A stretch of DNA of 64,000 nucleotides from Commensalibacter intestini A911 (GTDB taxonomy: Bacteria; Pseudomonadota; Alphaproteobacteria; Acetobacterales; Acetobacteraceae). The position numbers and the translations under genes are program-made. The notes under the pieces are model-generated. The model saw only the letters and a program-made list of their open reading frames with translations, was not told where the DNA came from and did not search any database. This document shows, in pieces, positions 45,944-56,037 of the stretch (the first letter of the stretch is position 1; every line of letters starts with the position of its first letter). The stretch spans positions 310,001 to 374,000 of the forward strand of contig NZ_AGFR01000003.1 of NCBI RefSeq assembly GCF_000231445.1, written 5' to 3'.

Positions 45944-47034
45944 TTCATGCCTTTTTGTTTTAGTTGACGACACGCTTGAATGGCAGCGATTTGGTTTACG
46001 CCTGTTAACCGTGCACGATATAAAGGAGAGCCATTTTTATTGACGACTTGAATGGATTGGCTAGCAGAAGATAAAATCCCACCAGAATTTTGTTGAGCTC
46101 GAGACGTTGCTTGTTGTGCCAGCCCCGCTGAAGAGTAAGCACCCACTTGAACACCCCAGTTTCCGCTGGTATTTGCACTAGGAACATAAGCCACTTGAAC
46201 AACCTCAGGAGGAGCTTGACGTTGTACAGGATAAATTGGTGTCATCGGTTTATAACTTGTAGCAACGCTTGTTGTTTTGACACGTCGAGGAGGAGAGACT
46301 GTATTTTGAGCGACCATCGTGGTTGGAGTATAAGACTTGGGTCGATAATAAGCTTCTAGAGGTAGAGGTGTTTTACTATTAACGCGTCGAGATGAACTGC
46401 TGGCGTATTTAGCAAACGGACCACTCATTGGCACATCATTACCTAATTTAGGAGAAACAGCAGCTAAGTATTGTTTTGTTAATTTTGGTAAAGCAGCACC
46501 CCGGTTAATATGATTGCTGAGTGTTCCTGGTCCACCATGATAGGCAGCAACAAATCCTGGTGCACCAAATTGATTGTATAAAATACGAATATAAGCAGTG
46601 CCAGCCATAATATTATCATGCGGATTATAGGGATCTTTGCCTAGATTATAACGTTTAGCCATATCAAGATAAGTAGGCGTTTTTAACTGCATTAATCCTT
46701 TGGCGCCATGAGGTGAGGTAATGGGGCGTTTATTGTAATATTGATATCCACGAGATTCCTGTAACATCACCGCACGGATCCATTGGTCCGGGACGTTAAA
46801 GCGTTGCGAGGATTGATTAATATAAGGTCCCCAAGGGTCTGCAGCAGGCCCTGGTGGGCGCCAATTGGGGTGGCTGTCCATATAATTACTGTAACGAGAG
46901 GAGGTAACGAGAGCTCCTTTTTTGCTTTTATTGCCTCCGCCTCCGCAAGCTGTTAGGCATAGTAAAATTATCATTGGAGCAAAACGTAAAAAAGATAATA
47001 ATGAATTATTTGTGGTGTTGGTATGGAATTTCAT
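45925..47034 (-). CDS. Lipoprotein lytic transglycosylase with C-terminal SPOR domain
   Basis: 369 aa. Lipobox LCLTAC near residue 30; SLT domain about residues 80-200 with catalytic Glu in MLQESRGYQYY, then GLMQLKTPTYLDMAKR and AGTAYIRILYNQFGAPGFVAAYHGG. A Pro/Ser-rich linker leads to a SPOR domain (about 290-369) of the form WGVQVGAYSSAGLAQQATSRA, which binds denuded septal glycan. This points to cell-wall cleavage at division. It ends with a Cys pair (ACRQLKQKGMNC) also seen in the SPOR lipoprotein at 48596. Confidence 0.9.
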   Translation of the reverse strand: MKFHTNTTNNSLLSFLRFAPMIILLCLTACGGGGNKSKKGALVTSSRYSNYMDSHPNWRPPGPAADPWGPYINQSSQRFNVPDQWIRAVMLQESRGYQYYNKRPITSPHGAKGLMQLKTPTYLDMAKRYNLGKDPYNPHDNIMAGTAYIRILYNQFGAPGFVAAYHGGPGTLSNHINRGAALPKLTKQYLAAVSPKLGNDVPMSGPFAKYASSSSRRVNSKTPLPLEAYYRPKSYTPTTMVAQNTVSPPRRVKTTSVATSYKPMTPIYPVQRQAPPEVVQVAYVPSANTSGNWGVQVGAYSSAGLAQQATSRAQQNSGGILSSASQSIQVVNKNGSPLYRARLTGVNQIAAIQACRQLKQKGMNCVTVH

Positions 47035-47218
47035 TATTATTTTTATCCTAGTTTACTAAACTTTTATATCGTTTATATCAGATGATTATTGTTTTGTTCA
47101 AAATATATTCGTGTATTTATAAAAACGATTATAATCAACGTGTTGTTATCTATTATTATTTAAAAAGCTTTTGTGCTATATAAAGCTTATATATTATGGT
47201 TGTGATAAAGGATATTAA

Positions 47219-48583
47219 ATGGTCATTTTTGAAGGCGAAGAACTTCTGCTACATTATCACGAAGGAACCAGTGACTACATTTTAATCACTTTTGCATCTG
47301 CAGATCAAACAGATCAAGCACATCATCGTTATTTTTTACAACCTATTGCAGAAAAGTATCAGTTGTCTTGTCTCGGAATTACGACAAAAATTGATAATTT
47401 TTATCAGCATTCAGATATGCATCATATTATTCCATTATGTAATGAGATAACGCAAAATTATCAAAAAGTCATTATTATAGGACTTTCAATGGGGGCTTAT
47501 GCTGCTTTGAAATTCTCTGCAGAGCTGCATGCGAATATTGTTTTTGCTATGGGAGCTCGATATACGTTGGATGCATCGGTTGCATCTGTTTGCGGGATTA
47601 TGCAAAGGACAGTTGATCGATTAGATCCTTATTCTATTCAAGAAACGACGATTCATCCCCACGAGGTTTCTGGAAAACTATATATTGTTCATGATACTTA
47701 TCAAGGGTTAGCTGGATATAATGATATTGATCATCAACATGTTTATCAGATTATAGAAAAATTACCGAATACCGTCTTGGTCCCTGTGCTATTTGCTCAT
47801 CATTTAGTTGTGAATAGTTTAAAAGGATCCGAAGAATTTAAGTCTATTTTAGATATTTTGGTTACTGAAGATGATCCAAAGATTATCCGGCAAGTTGTTA
47901 AAATTCGTAGGCATCATATTTATAATATTTATAGTAAAATTGTATTATTAATAAATCGTTATCCACTATGGATATATAAATTATTAATTAGTAAAAAATT
48001 TTCATATATTAAAAATAACGATTTACTATTTGATGATTATGAAAAGAATTTAACGTTGATTTACCTTTTGAAAATAAAAGGACATCACAAAGAAAGTCGC
48101 AATTTATTACAAATATGTTTTTTAAGAATGTTATTAAACTGTAGCTTTTATGAAGCGGATCAAACCCATAAAGAGCATATGGTACCCCCTGATATTCATA
48201 CTCAAAATTTACCATATTTAATTGCACATAATGGATTTATGCTTGTTTTTGATCAAATACAAAAAAAGATGATCGTAACTCGTCAATTTGTATCGAATAT
48301 GAATGTTATTCCTGTAAGACTTTGTGAAGCGCAAGGATGCTTTAAATTGGTTTGTATATGGGAAGATATGTTATTTGAGCTCAAATATCGTGAAGAAATA
48401 ATATATTTAGTCCCTTTACATGTTAAGGGGCAAGCAAAGGATATGATTGTTATAGAAAAGCAAGAGCATACAGCGATGATTTATACACTAGATCATCAGC
48501 TTTGTTTTTATGTAGAGTCTCTTGAAAATAATGGTTTTCATCAAACTCAATCAAATAAGCCAGAACAATTTGCTATCGTGTAG
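47219..48583 (+). CDS. Unrecognised alpha/beta-hydrolase-like protein
   Basis: 454 aa, not assigned to a family. Residues about 1-215 look like an alpha/beta hydrolase: strand VIIIGLSMGAYAALKF carries the nucleophile elbow G-L-S-M-G, ILITFASADQTD a preceding strand, and LVPVLFAHHLVVNSL a possible catalytic His. About 215-300 is helical with charged patches; 320-454 is beta-rich with several Ile/Val strands. No signal peptide. It lies alone between two SPOR proteins on the opposite strand. It could be an enzyme of surface-glycan metabolism, but nothing proves that. Confidence 0.7.
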   Translation: MVIFEGEELLLHYHEGTSDYILITFASADQTDQAHHRYFLQPIAEKYQLSCLGITTKIDNFYQHSDMHHIIPLCNEITQNYQKVIIIGLSMGAYAALKFSAELHANIVFAMGARYTLDASVASVCGIMQRTVDRLDPYSIQETTIHPHEVSGKLYIVHDTYQGLAGYNDIDHQHVYQIIEKLPNTVLVPVLFAHHLVVNSLKGSEEFKSILDILVTEDDPKIIRQVVKIRRHHIYNIYSKIVLLINRYPLWIYKLLISKKFSYIKNNDLLFDDYEKNLTLIYLLKIKGHHKESRNLLQICFLRMLLNCSFYEADQTHKEHMVPPDIHTQNLPYLIAHNGFMLVFDQIQKKMIVTRQFVSNMNVIPVRLCEAQGCFKLVCIWEDMLFELKYREEIIYLVPLHVKGQAKDMIVIEKQEHTAMIYTLDHQLCFYVESLENNGFHQTQSNKPEQFAIV

Positions 48584-48595
48584 TGCGGCAGATGA

Positions 48596-49150
48596 TTATC
48601 TTGTAACAATACAAGGAATTTGTTTATGTGTGAGTTCAGAACATGCTTGCGCGGCAGTGTTTTCGCTTACGCCTGTTAGTTTTACACGATATAATGTTTT
48701 ATCACTTTTAGAAATCGTATCGATTTGTGTTTTTGCAGAAGAGAGCTGTGATGCTCCTTGACGTGCTTGACTTGCTGCACGATTTGCTAAAGCACTAGAA
48801 GAAAAAGCTCCGATTTGTACCCCATAATTTTTCCCACTAGCAGAGGAGGTTTGAGGGGTATAAGATGGTGCTGCTGGAGCTGAAATCACTTTTTTCTTTG
48901 TATGACGAGAGATAGTTGCACTTGCTGGTGTATATCCGGCATCTCCAGAAGTTGGTGAAAGGATAATAATAGGAGGTTCATTTGGATTGGATGAAGGGAT
49001 TTCACGCTCGCTAGGTGCAATGGTGACAGGTTTAGAGGCATAATCATCTTTTTTACCGCCACATGCTGTGACACAGAGTAATAGTGCTAATGGTAATAAA
49101 CGAATTAGAGATAATGGATAGGCAGTCAAAGATTTGTTGATAAAAACCAT
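48596..49150 (-). CDS. SPOR-domain lipoprotein
   Basis: 184 aa: lipobox LCVTAC (about residue 30), Ser/Pro/Thr-rich linker, and a SPOR domain from about residue 107 (YGVQIGAFSSSALANRAASQA) to the end with Cys pair ACSELTHKQIPC. The lipobox and SPOR parts resemble those of the lytic transglycosylase at 45925, but no enzymatic domain lies between. Looks like a duplicate of the scaffold, acting as a septal glycan-binding lipoprotein. Confidence 0.87.
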   Translation of the reverse strand: MVFINKSLTAYPLSLIRLLPLALLLCVTACGGKKDDYASKPVTIAPSEREIPSSNPNEPPIIILSPTSGDAGYTPASATISRHTKKKVISAPAAPSYTPQTSSASGKNYGVQIGAFSSSALANRAASQARQGASQLSSAKTQIDTISKSDKTLYRVKLTGVSENTAAQACSELTHKQIPCIVTR

Positions 49151-49242
49151 TATGATACTCTGTATGATAAAGAAATAAACATTCTCTATATATCGAAGAA
49201 TATCAAGAGCTTCAAACTATATTTATAGTTCCTCTTAGAATA

Positions 49243-49662
49243 TTATAGTAATGCCAGTTCTTCCAGCTCTTTACGTAGTTTCGGAGGGATTTCAAGAAGT
49301 TGATTTCCATTAATGCTTAAATCTTGGGGGGTATTTTCAGGTTTGAGATAACGCCACCCTTGAAAGGGGCGCATCGCAATAGATTGTGTACGAATAATTT
49401 CTGGCTCTAAAATGATTTGCGTACAAGGATTACCGTTTTCTCGTGTACTAGGAACAAAATCTGTGATGAGCTGCCGACAGCATAAAGATCCTTTGATGAC
49501 ACGATATAACGAGCCTCCGTTTAAAATCTCTTCGGTTTGTTTTGGAGGGAAACGGGTAAGGGTGTAAGGATATCCTTTATTTTCTTTTGCCAAGAGAAGA
49601 TTGATTTGTTGTAACTCTTCAATATCCGTAATTCCAACGGCAACTTTCATCATATGAAGCAT
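49243..49662 (-). CDS. DUF1489 family protein
   Basis: 139 aa cytosolic protein. The pattern GGSLYRVIKG...CRQLITDF, IILEPEIIRTQ and MRPFQGWRYLKPENTPQDL is that of the alphaproteobacterial DUF1489 family, function unknown. The start ATGCTTCATATGATG offers two more ATG codons shortly after the first. 29 bases upstream on the minus strand is the end of hemW, so it may be in the same transcript. Confidence 0.85.
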   Translation of the reverse strand: MLHMMKVAVGITDIEELQQINLLLAKENKGYPYTLTRFPPKQTEEILNGGSLYRVIKGSLCCRQLITDFVPSTRENGNPCTQIILEPEIIRTQSIAMRPFQGWRYLKPENTPQDLSINGNQLLEIPPKLRKELEELALL

Positions 49663-49691
49663 AAATAATCCTTTCTATATACTAAGATATA

Positions 49692-50864
49692 TTATTTCAG
49701 GAGGGCTTCCAAGATGGCATTAAGTCGTAAACGACCTTGAGGCGTTGTTTTTAAGCAATGTTGATTCCAAGAAAGGAAATCTTCTTCGACTAAAGCCATG
49801 AGCATTGGCATATTAATAGCCTCACTAAAGTTGATCCCACATCGTTCTTCAAATACACGCGTTTGTATGCCTTCCGTTAAACGTAATCCCATTAAGAGCA
49901 TTTCTTGTGCTTTATCAATGGACGTAAGGGCCTCTTTAACGGATAAAGCGTGGCCTTGGCTCTGAACGGTTTCTAACCATTTCATTGGGTTCTTATGACG
50001 CTCTGTTGCGTATAAAGTTTGGTCTAATGTTACGCGACCATGGGCTCCAGGGCCAATACCAATATAATCTTGATAGCGCCAATAGGTTAAGTTATGGCGA
50101 CTTTCCGCACCAGGCTTGGCATAGTTCGAAACCTCATAGGCTTGTAAACCATATTGGTTAGTAATGTTTTCTGTGATGGTTAATAGTTCAGTGCTGAGTT
50201 GATCATTGGGGAGAGTGATCTTCCCTTGCTGATATTGCTTGGCAAAAATAGTGCCTGGCTCAATGGTTAATTGATATAATGATAAATGATCATTGGTAAG
50301 TGATAGTGCTTCTTGCAATTCACTTTCCCATTCTTTTGCTGTTTGCCCTTCACGAGCGTAAATCAGGTCAAATGAAACACGATCAAAGATTTGTTTTGCC
50401 AAAGTCAGTGCTTCAATGGCTTGAGATACAGAGTGCTCACGTCCTAAGGCTTTTAAAGCGGTGGGATTTAAGCTTTGAATGCCAAGAGATGCACGATTGG
50501 CTCCAGCACGGTAAAAATCTTTTAGTTTTTGATTTTCAACGCTGGTTGGATTTGCTTCTAAGGTGATTTCTATATTTTCAGCAACAGGTAATAAAGAGGT
50601 TGCTGTATCAATGAGTTTTTCAGCCGTAGAAGGCAACATTAAGGAGGGTGTTCCTCCACCAAAGAAGATAGAGGTTAGAGGAACTTTAGGGATTTCTGTT
50701 AAAGCGATGGTGAGTTCTTGAACTAACGCTTTGGCGTAAGATTCTTGTGGAATTTGTTGAGAAACATAACTGTTAAAATCGCAATAAGGGCATTTTGCAA
50801 GACAAAAAGGCCAATGAATATAAAGGCCAATGCCTCGTTGCTGATTTTCGATGTTTGTTTTCAT
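49692..50864 (-). CDS. hemW: Heme chaperone HemW (radical SAM)
   Basis: 390 aa. The N-terminus YIHWPFCLAKCPYCDF binds the radical SAM [4Fe-4S] cluster through Cys21, Cys25, Cys28. FGGGTPSL and EANPTSVE are the usual next motifs. The family was long annotated as coproporphyrinogen III oxidase, but HemW inserts heme into respiratory enzymes. I chose ATG 50864; a TTG at 50873 is in frame. It starts just after the kup stop, so it is probably co-transcribed. Confidence 0.9.
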   Translation of the reverse strand: MKTNIENQQRGIGLYIHWPFCLAKCPYCDFNSYVSQQIPQESYAKALVQELTIALTEIPKVPLTSIFFGGGTPSLMLPSTAEKLIDTATSLLPVAENIEITLEANPTSVENQKLKDFYRAGANRASLGIQSLNPTALKALGREHSVSQAIEALTLAKQIFDRVSFDLIYAREGQTAKEWESELQEALSLTNDHLSLYQLTIEPGTIFAKQYQQGKITLPNDQLSTELLTITENITNQYGLQAYEVSNYAKPGAESRHNLTYWRYQDYIGIGPGAHGRVTLDQTLYATERHKNPMKWLETVQSQGHALSVKEALTSIDKAQEMLLMGLRLTEGIQTRVFEERCGINFSEAINMPMLMALVEEDFLSWNQHCLKTTPQGRLRLNAILEALLK

Positions 50865-50869
50865 CCTTA

Positions 50870-52954
50870 TCAAATAGATACTCGCACGGCTAATTCAACC
50901 ACACGATCCGCAGGAATACGCAAGAAATCGGTAACTGGGCTAGCATTTCTGTTCATGAACATAAATAGAGACATTCGCCATTTGCTCATTTGAGGAATGG
51001 CAGCAGCAACAATTTGTTCTCTGGTGGTAAAGTAAGATGCCTGTAAAGGATCAAAGAAATCAAGTTGAGGCTGTTGTTTTAGCAATTCTAAAACCTTTGG
51101 TAAATTAGGCATCTCCATAAATCCATATCGAACAATCACTTGAAAGATATTGGGGGCTAATTGTCGCATTGCAATACGATGTCCGTATTCTGCCTCTGGC
51201 TGTTTTAGGTTCTCAATCGTGACGAACAAGACGTGATCGTGCAAGACTTTATTATGTCTTAAATTATGAATTAAAGAATTTGGAATAGAAGAAGGATCTG
51301 GCGTCATAAAAATGGCTGTTCCAGAAACTCTGGTAATTTTAGATTGAGGTAAACGAGCCAAGAATGAAGCAATAGGCAATGCTCCTTTCGCACGTTTGGT
51401 AATGATGATATTACGTCCTTTGTTCCAAGAGGTCATCATGATGGTTAAGCCAATACCTAGTAATAAAGGTACCCATCCACCTTGAGGAATTTTTAACGCA
51501 TTTGCGGTAAAGAAGGGAATATCAACACAGAAGAAGAGACCGAAAATAAAAGCAACTTTATAGACTGGCCATTTATATAATTTGCTAAACACAACACAAG
51601 ATAAGATCGTCGTACAAATAAAGGTTCCAGTCACAGCAATACCATAGGCGGCAGCTAAAGCTTCAGAGGATCTAAAGCTGACGATTAATAATAATGCGCC
51701 TAGCATTAACGCATGGTTCACGTCAGGAATATAGATTTGCCCTTCTTCTTCAGCATTGGTATGTAGCACGCGAAGTCTTGGGAAATAGCCAAGTTGTGTT
51801 AATTGTCTTGCTAAAGAGAACCCACCAGAAATTCCAGCCTGACTTGCAATCACGGTAGCAAAGGTGGATAAAATAACGAGCGGAATATTGAGCCAATGCG
51901 GAGCTAGATAAAAGAATGGATTATTAACGGTTTCTGGATGGCTAAGAACCAGTGCACCTTGTCCCATATAGTTTAAGGTTAGGGATGGTAAAACAAAGAA
52001 AATCCATGCATATCGAATAGGATTGCGTCCGAAATGTCCCATATCAGCATAAAGGGCTTCTGCACCAGTAACAGCCAATACGACGGAGCCTAATGCTAAG
52101 AATGCCATCCATTCATGGTGAATAACAAAAGAAATAGCATAATGAGGGGATAGGGCGGCAAGAATAAACGGATGTTGGATAACTTGTAATAATCCTAAAA
52201 CACCGATACTGCTGAACCATAAAAACATGACAGGACCAAAGACCTTACCAATTTTTTCTGTCCCTTTGCTTTGCATACTAAACAAAGCAACAAGAATAAT
52301 TAAAGCCATTGGGACAATGAATTCTTGGATTCCTGGAATGGAAACTTCGAGCCCTTCAATAGCCGAGAGCACCGAAACTGCAGGGGTAATCATTCCATCG
52401 CCAAAGAAAAGGCAAGTTCCAGCAATTCCGACAATTCCTAATAAAACTTTACCGCTAGTTTTTTTTGTAACGCGTTGTGCCAAAGACATTAACGCCAGAA
52501 TTCCGCCTTCGCCATTATGGTCAGCACGCATGACTAACGTTACATATTTAAGCGTTACCACCAGAATTAATGCCCAAAAGATTAAGCTGACAATTCCAAA
52601 AACTTCCCAACGTTGCAAATCGTTATGATGGTTAGAAACCACCATAATCGTAGAGCGAAATGCGTAAATTGGGCTTGTCCCGATATCTCCATACACAACC
52701 CCCAGAACCGTCATTAATATCGCCGCATTTAAGGGTCTGATTTTATGTTCTGGTTGATCTGTTCCGAATTCGGTAACTTCTTGGCTTTCTTCATCTAAAG
52801 AAGGTAAAACAGCAATTCCATTTTCTATATCTTCTGTTGGTTCGTCTTGTGTTTCTTCAGAAGAAGTAGAGGAAATGGGTTCTTTATTGTTAGAAGCGTC
52901 AGAAGACGATTCGTCTTTGTTATGAATATCTTCTTCGTTGGAAGAGTCAGTCAT
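50870..52954 (-). CDS. kup: Kup-type potassium uptake protein with acidic N-terminal extension
   Basis: 694 aa. ATG 52954 has GGAG with a 9-base spacer; an in-frame ATG at 52975 would add seven residues. Residues about 1-80 are acidic and disordered (Ser/Glu/Asp-rich), then the family start LGVVYGDIGTSPIYAF, about twelve membrane segments and a cytosolic C-terminal domain. FFGDGMITPAVSVLSAIEGLE is typical. It moves K+ with H+. The acidic tail is unlike E. coli Kup, where it is absent. The stop TGA lies near the hemW start. Confidence 0.92.
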   Translation of the reverse strand: MTDSSNEEDIHNKDESSSDASNNKEPISSTSSEETQDEPTEDIENGIAVLPSLDEESQEVTEFGTDQPEHKIRPLNAAILMTVLGVVYGDIGTSPIYAFRSTIMVVSNHHNDLQRWEVFGIVSLIFWALILVVTLKYVTLVMRADHNGEGGILALMSLAQRVTKKTSGKVLLGIVGIAGTCLFFGDGMITPAVSVLSAIEGLEVSIPGIQEFIVPMALIILVALFSMQSKGTEKIGKVFGPVMFLWFSSIGVLGLLQVIQHPFILAALSPHYAISFVIHHEWMAFLALGSVVLAVTGAEALYADMGHFGRNPIRYAWIFFVLPSLTLNYMGQGALVLSHPETVNNPFFYLAPHWLNIPLVILSTFATVIASQAGISGGFSLARQLTQLGYFPRLRVLHTNAEEEGQIYIPDVNHALMLGALLLIVSFRSSEALAAAYGIAVTGTFICTTILSCVVFSKLYKWPVYKVAFIFGLFFCVDIPFFTANALKIPQGGWVPLLLGIGLTIMMTSWNKGRNIIITKRAKGALPIASFLARLPQSKITRVSGTAIFMTPDPSSIPNSLIHNLRHNKVLHDHVLFVTIENLKQPEAEYGHRIAMRQLAPNIFQVIVRYGFMEMPNLPKVLELLKQQPQLDFFDPLQASYFTTREQIVAAAIPQMSKWRMSLFMFMNRNASPVTDFLRIPADRVVELAVRVSI

Positions 52955-53080
52955 GTAGGGAAACTCCGCGTTCATTCATAATCTTAACAGATTATCTAAA
53001 AACAGCTGTAATTTAAAATACAAGACAAGAGACATATAGCTTTTTATAGTTTTTGAAAAGTTTTTTATGTATTGAATTTT

Positions 53081-53761
53081 TTATATTTTTACAGGGCGGT
53101 TGCCAAAAATCGCAGAGCCTACGCGAACGAGTGTAGCACCGCAGGCAATGGCCTCTTCAAAATCTGCGGACATTCCCATAGAAATTTCTGGTAACTGATA
53201 GGCATGAGCAAACGAGGCTAATCGTTGAAAATAAGGGGTGGGATTTTGATTAACAGGAGGGATTGCCATGACTCCTTGCACTTTTGATCCAAAGCGCTTT
53301 AAGCATAACTCAATAAAATTATTTGCCTCAGCTGGGAGAATACCAGCTTTTTGAGGTTCTTCCCCGATATTAATTTGAATGAATAACTTAGGGGAACGTC
53401 CTGTTTTGTTGATTGCTTTTTCTAATGGAGACAGAAGAGCTTCTCGATCAACGGTTTCTATCACATTGGCAATTTTAACTGCATCAATAATCTTGTTTGT
53501 TTGAATAGGGCCAATAATATGAAGCAGAATATTAGGATTTTGCTCAATCAGAGGGATAAATTTTTCTTTGGCTTCTTGTATTCGATTTTCGCCAAAGACA
53601 AACTGTTGTTGATTTAAAGCGGTTTGAACGGCTGTTATTGGATGGAATTTAGAGACTGCAACCAATTGAATATTTTTTTGATCACGACCACAACGTAGAG
53701 CTGCTTGCTCTATACGTTGTGTAATGATTTGTAAATTATGGTGTATATCAGAGCAGTTCAT
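53081..53761 (-). CDS. yggS: YggS-family pyridoxal phosphate homeostasis protein
   Basis: 226 aa single-domain PLP-binding TIM-barrel protein. Lys38 in LVAVSKFHPI binds PLP; HIIGPIQTNK, QINIGEEPQKAGI and EISMGMSADFEEAIACGATLVRVGSAIFG complete the family pattern. It controls the pool of free PLP. Single gene, 59 bases downstream of a glycosyltransferase gene on the same strand. Confidence 0.93.
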   Translation of the reverse strand: MNCSDIHHNLQIITQRIEQAALRCGRDQKNIQLVAVSKFHPITAVQTALNQQQFVFGENRIQEAKEKFIPLIEQNPNILLHIIGPIQTNKIIDAVKIANVIETVDREALLSPLEKAINKTGRSPKLFIQINIGEEPQKAGILPAEANNFIELCLKRFGSKVQGVMAIPPVNQNPTPYFQRLASFAHAYQLPEISMGMSADFEEAIACGATLVRVGSAIFGNRPVKI

Positions 53762-53820
53762 TGAATTGTTCAGTATAAAATGGAAATAACGTCCTATTAT
53801 ACTATGATGAATAGTGTGCT

Positions 53821-54612
53821 TTATCCATCATTTTTTTCCCATATATGTTCCCTTAACTGCGTAATTGTTGCTTTACGTGCTTCGAAACGCTTTCTTAGAA
53901 AACTATAAAAAAACCAGTCTTTTAGAAAAAATGGTGTATATTCATAAAGGTATTTTTCTAATTTATTCCATTTGACCTTGGTACGATCTTTACGACGTTC
54001 AGAGGGCATACACCAATGTTTAGAAGAATAATAAGTTTTTCCTACTTTTAATAAACGATGGACAACTTCGTGATCCATTAATACATATGGCCAGATATAT
54101 TGATCAAACCCTCCGACATCTCTGAGACTTTCAGTGCGGAAAGTTTGTGCATATCCACCAGCATGGCATTGTTTGCTAAAGATTTTTGATTTTCTTAGGA
54201 TTTTATGGCATCTTTTTTGGCTTTTATAGTCCTCAAAAGGTGCGTAAATATCACAAGCCATGACACCAACAACTTCTGGTTGGTGTTCAAAAACGTCATG
54301 ACAAAACCAAAGATAATAAGGGGGATAATAGGTATCTGCATCGATTGTAGCGACGTAAGGGGTGGTAACAGTTTTTAATCCTGTTTCTAAGGCGTTGGTT
54401 TTCCCAGGTTTAGATTCATTTAAATAAATAACGTCTATTTCAGGATAAGCAGCTAAGGTCTTTTTAGCGATTTCTTCTGATTGATCTGTCGATGCGTTAT
54501 TAATTAAAATTAACGTAAAATCTTTAAAATGTTGCGAGCAAATTGATTCCAAGGTGCCAGGAAGGAATTTTTCTTCGTTATAGTATGGAAGAAGGATTGA
54601 CCATTTTTTCAT
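53821..54612 (-). CDS. Family 2 glycosyltransferase
   Basis: 263 aa cytosolic GT-A enzyme. WSILLPYYNEEKFL, LILINNASTDQSEEI and the DxD motif in VATIDADTYYPP bind the nucleotide sugar; QTFRTESLRDVGGFDQYIWPYVLMDHEVVHRL is the acceptor-side helix. Sugar and acceptor unknown, likely surface polysaccharide. Divergent from rsmB. Confidence 0.87.
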   Translation of the reverse strand: MKKWSILLPYYNEEKFLPGTLESICSQHFKDFTLILINNASTDQSEEIAKKTLAAYPEIDVIYLNESKPGKTNALETGLKTVTTPYVATIDADTYYPPYYLWFCHDVFEHQPEVVGVMACDIYAPFEDYKSQKRCHKILRKSKIFSKQCHAGGYAQTFRTESLRDVGGFDQYIWPYVLMDHEVVHRLLKVGKTYYSSKHWCMPSERRKDRTKVKWNKLEKYLYEYTPFFLKDWFFYSFLRKRFEARKATITQLREHIWEKNDG

Positions 54613-54774
54613 TGTAAAAAGTAATGTTTCTTGTAGTAAGATGGGAAAATAAAAATACTATTATAAGGGAAATTATGGCATATTTAAGAGTTGTAGGATT
54701 GCAAATATGTATTTAAAGAGTAAAACCAGACAGAATCCCGTTAAGTAGTACATTGTAAAATCAAGTCAGAGATA

Positions 54775-56037
54775 ATGAATAAAGAAAAAGACGATACACG
54801 TCAAATTGCTTTTGATGCAATTTGTCAAGTTTTAGAACGGAACCGCTCTTTAGATGCTGTTTTAGACCTTTTACTTTCCCGTCAGGCAGACGGTCGGGAT
54901 AAGGCTGCGGCTTATCGGTTAATTATTTGTTGTTTACGACAAAAAGGAGTTCTAGAAGCGATTATAGAACCTTTATTGCGTAGGGCTCCGCCTCAACGTG
55001 TTTTATGTATTTTACTTTTGGGGGCTGCACAGCTTATTTTCTTGGACGTTCCAAGGCATGCTGCGATTAATACAACCGTTAACCTTACTCGTAAAAGTGG
55101 TTTTTCTGGTTTTACAGGGCTCGTTAATGCAGTGCTTAGAAAAATTGCAGATCAAGGGCCTGAATGTTTAGAAGGTTTAGATCAAGAACGTTCCAATTTA
55201 CCTACTTGGTTATGGCAAGAATGGGAAAAAGCGGGATTTAACCCTAGAAAACTAGCTCAATGTCTTTCTTATGAGGTGCCGTTAGATTTGTCGGTAAAGT
55301 CTGGTGTAACAGCACCAGAAGGTGGTGAGTTCTTATGTGCAGAGAGTTACCGTTATCCTGTCGGAACAAAAGTCAATCTGTTGCCAGGGTTTGAAGAAGG
55401 GCAATTTTGGGTACAAGATGTAGCGGCATCTTTGCCTGCTTGGCTATTACGGGTTCAGAATGGAGAGAAAGTTGCTGACTTATGTGCTGCTCCAGGTGGA
55501 AAAACAGCGCAATTAGTTATGGCTGGCGGGCAGGTTGTTGCTGTTGAGAAAGATCAAAAGCGGACGAAACGCCTAAAAGAAAATTTAACACGTTTACAAT
55601 TGCAAGCACAAATTGTGACTTCGGATGCTGCTCAGCTGCAGTATAAAAATGAGTTTGATGCAATTTTGCTTGATGCGCCTTGTTCTGCAACTGGAATTTT
55701 TAGGCGTCATCCTGATGTGCTGCATATTAAAAAACCAAAAGAGATTAGTGGTTTAGTTAAAGTACAACGTGAATTGATTCAAGCAGCATTAACGTATTTA
55801 AAACCAGGTGGACGGTTGATGTATAGTGTTTGTTCCTTACAAGCTGCTGAAGCTGAAGAACAAGCACGATATATTGCAACGTTGCCAGGTGTTGAGTTAA
55901 AACTTTTTACTGTAGACGAAATTCCTTTTTTACCAGAAGCAGTGACAAAAGAAGGTTGGATTAGAACGTTACCTTTTATGTGGTCAGATAAGGGCGGAAT
56001 GGATGGTTTCTTTATGGCGAGATTTATTAAAAAATAG
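54775..56037 (+). CDS. rsmB: RsmB-type 16S rRNA (cytosine-5)-methyltransferase
   Basis: 420 aa. N-terminal NusB-like helical domain (about residues 1-130) and C-terminal SAM-dependent methyltransferase: SAM loop VADLCAAPGGKT (about 233), LDAPCSATG (about 299-303, motif IV) and catalytic Cys in SVCSLQAAE (about 352). These fit the RsmB/Sun family. Next genes rpe and heparinase II/III follow on the same strand, an order common in acetic acid bacteria. Confidence 0.88.
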   Translation: MNKEKDDTRQIAFDAICQVLERNRSLDAVLDLLLSRQADGRDKAAAYRLIICCLRQKGVLEAIIEPLLRRAPPQRVLCILLLGAAQLIFLDVPRHAAINTTVNLTRKSGFSGFTGLVNAVLRKIADQGPECLEGLDQERSNLPTWLWQEWEKAGFNPRKLAQCLSYEVPLDLSVKSGVTAPEGGEFLCAESYRYPVGTKVNLLPGFEEGQFWVQDVAASLPAWLLRVQNGEKVADLCAAPGGKTAQLVMAGGQVVAVEKDQKRTKRLKENLTRLQLQAQIVTSDAAQLQYKNEFDAILLDAPCSATGIFRRHPDVLHIKKPKEISGLVKVQRELIQAALTYLKPGGRLMYSVCSLQAAEAEEQARYIATLPGVELKLFTVDEIPFLPEAVTKEGWIRTLPFMWSDKGGMDGFFMARFIKK

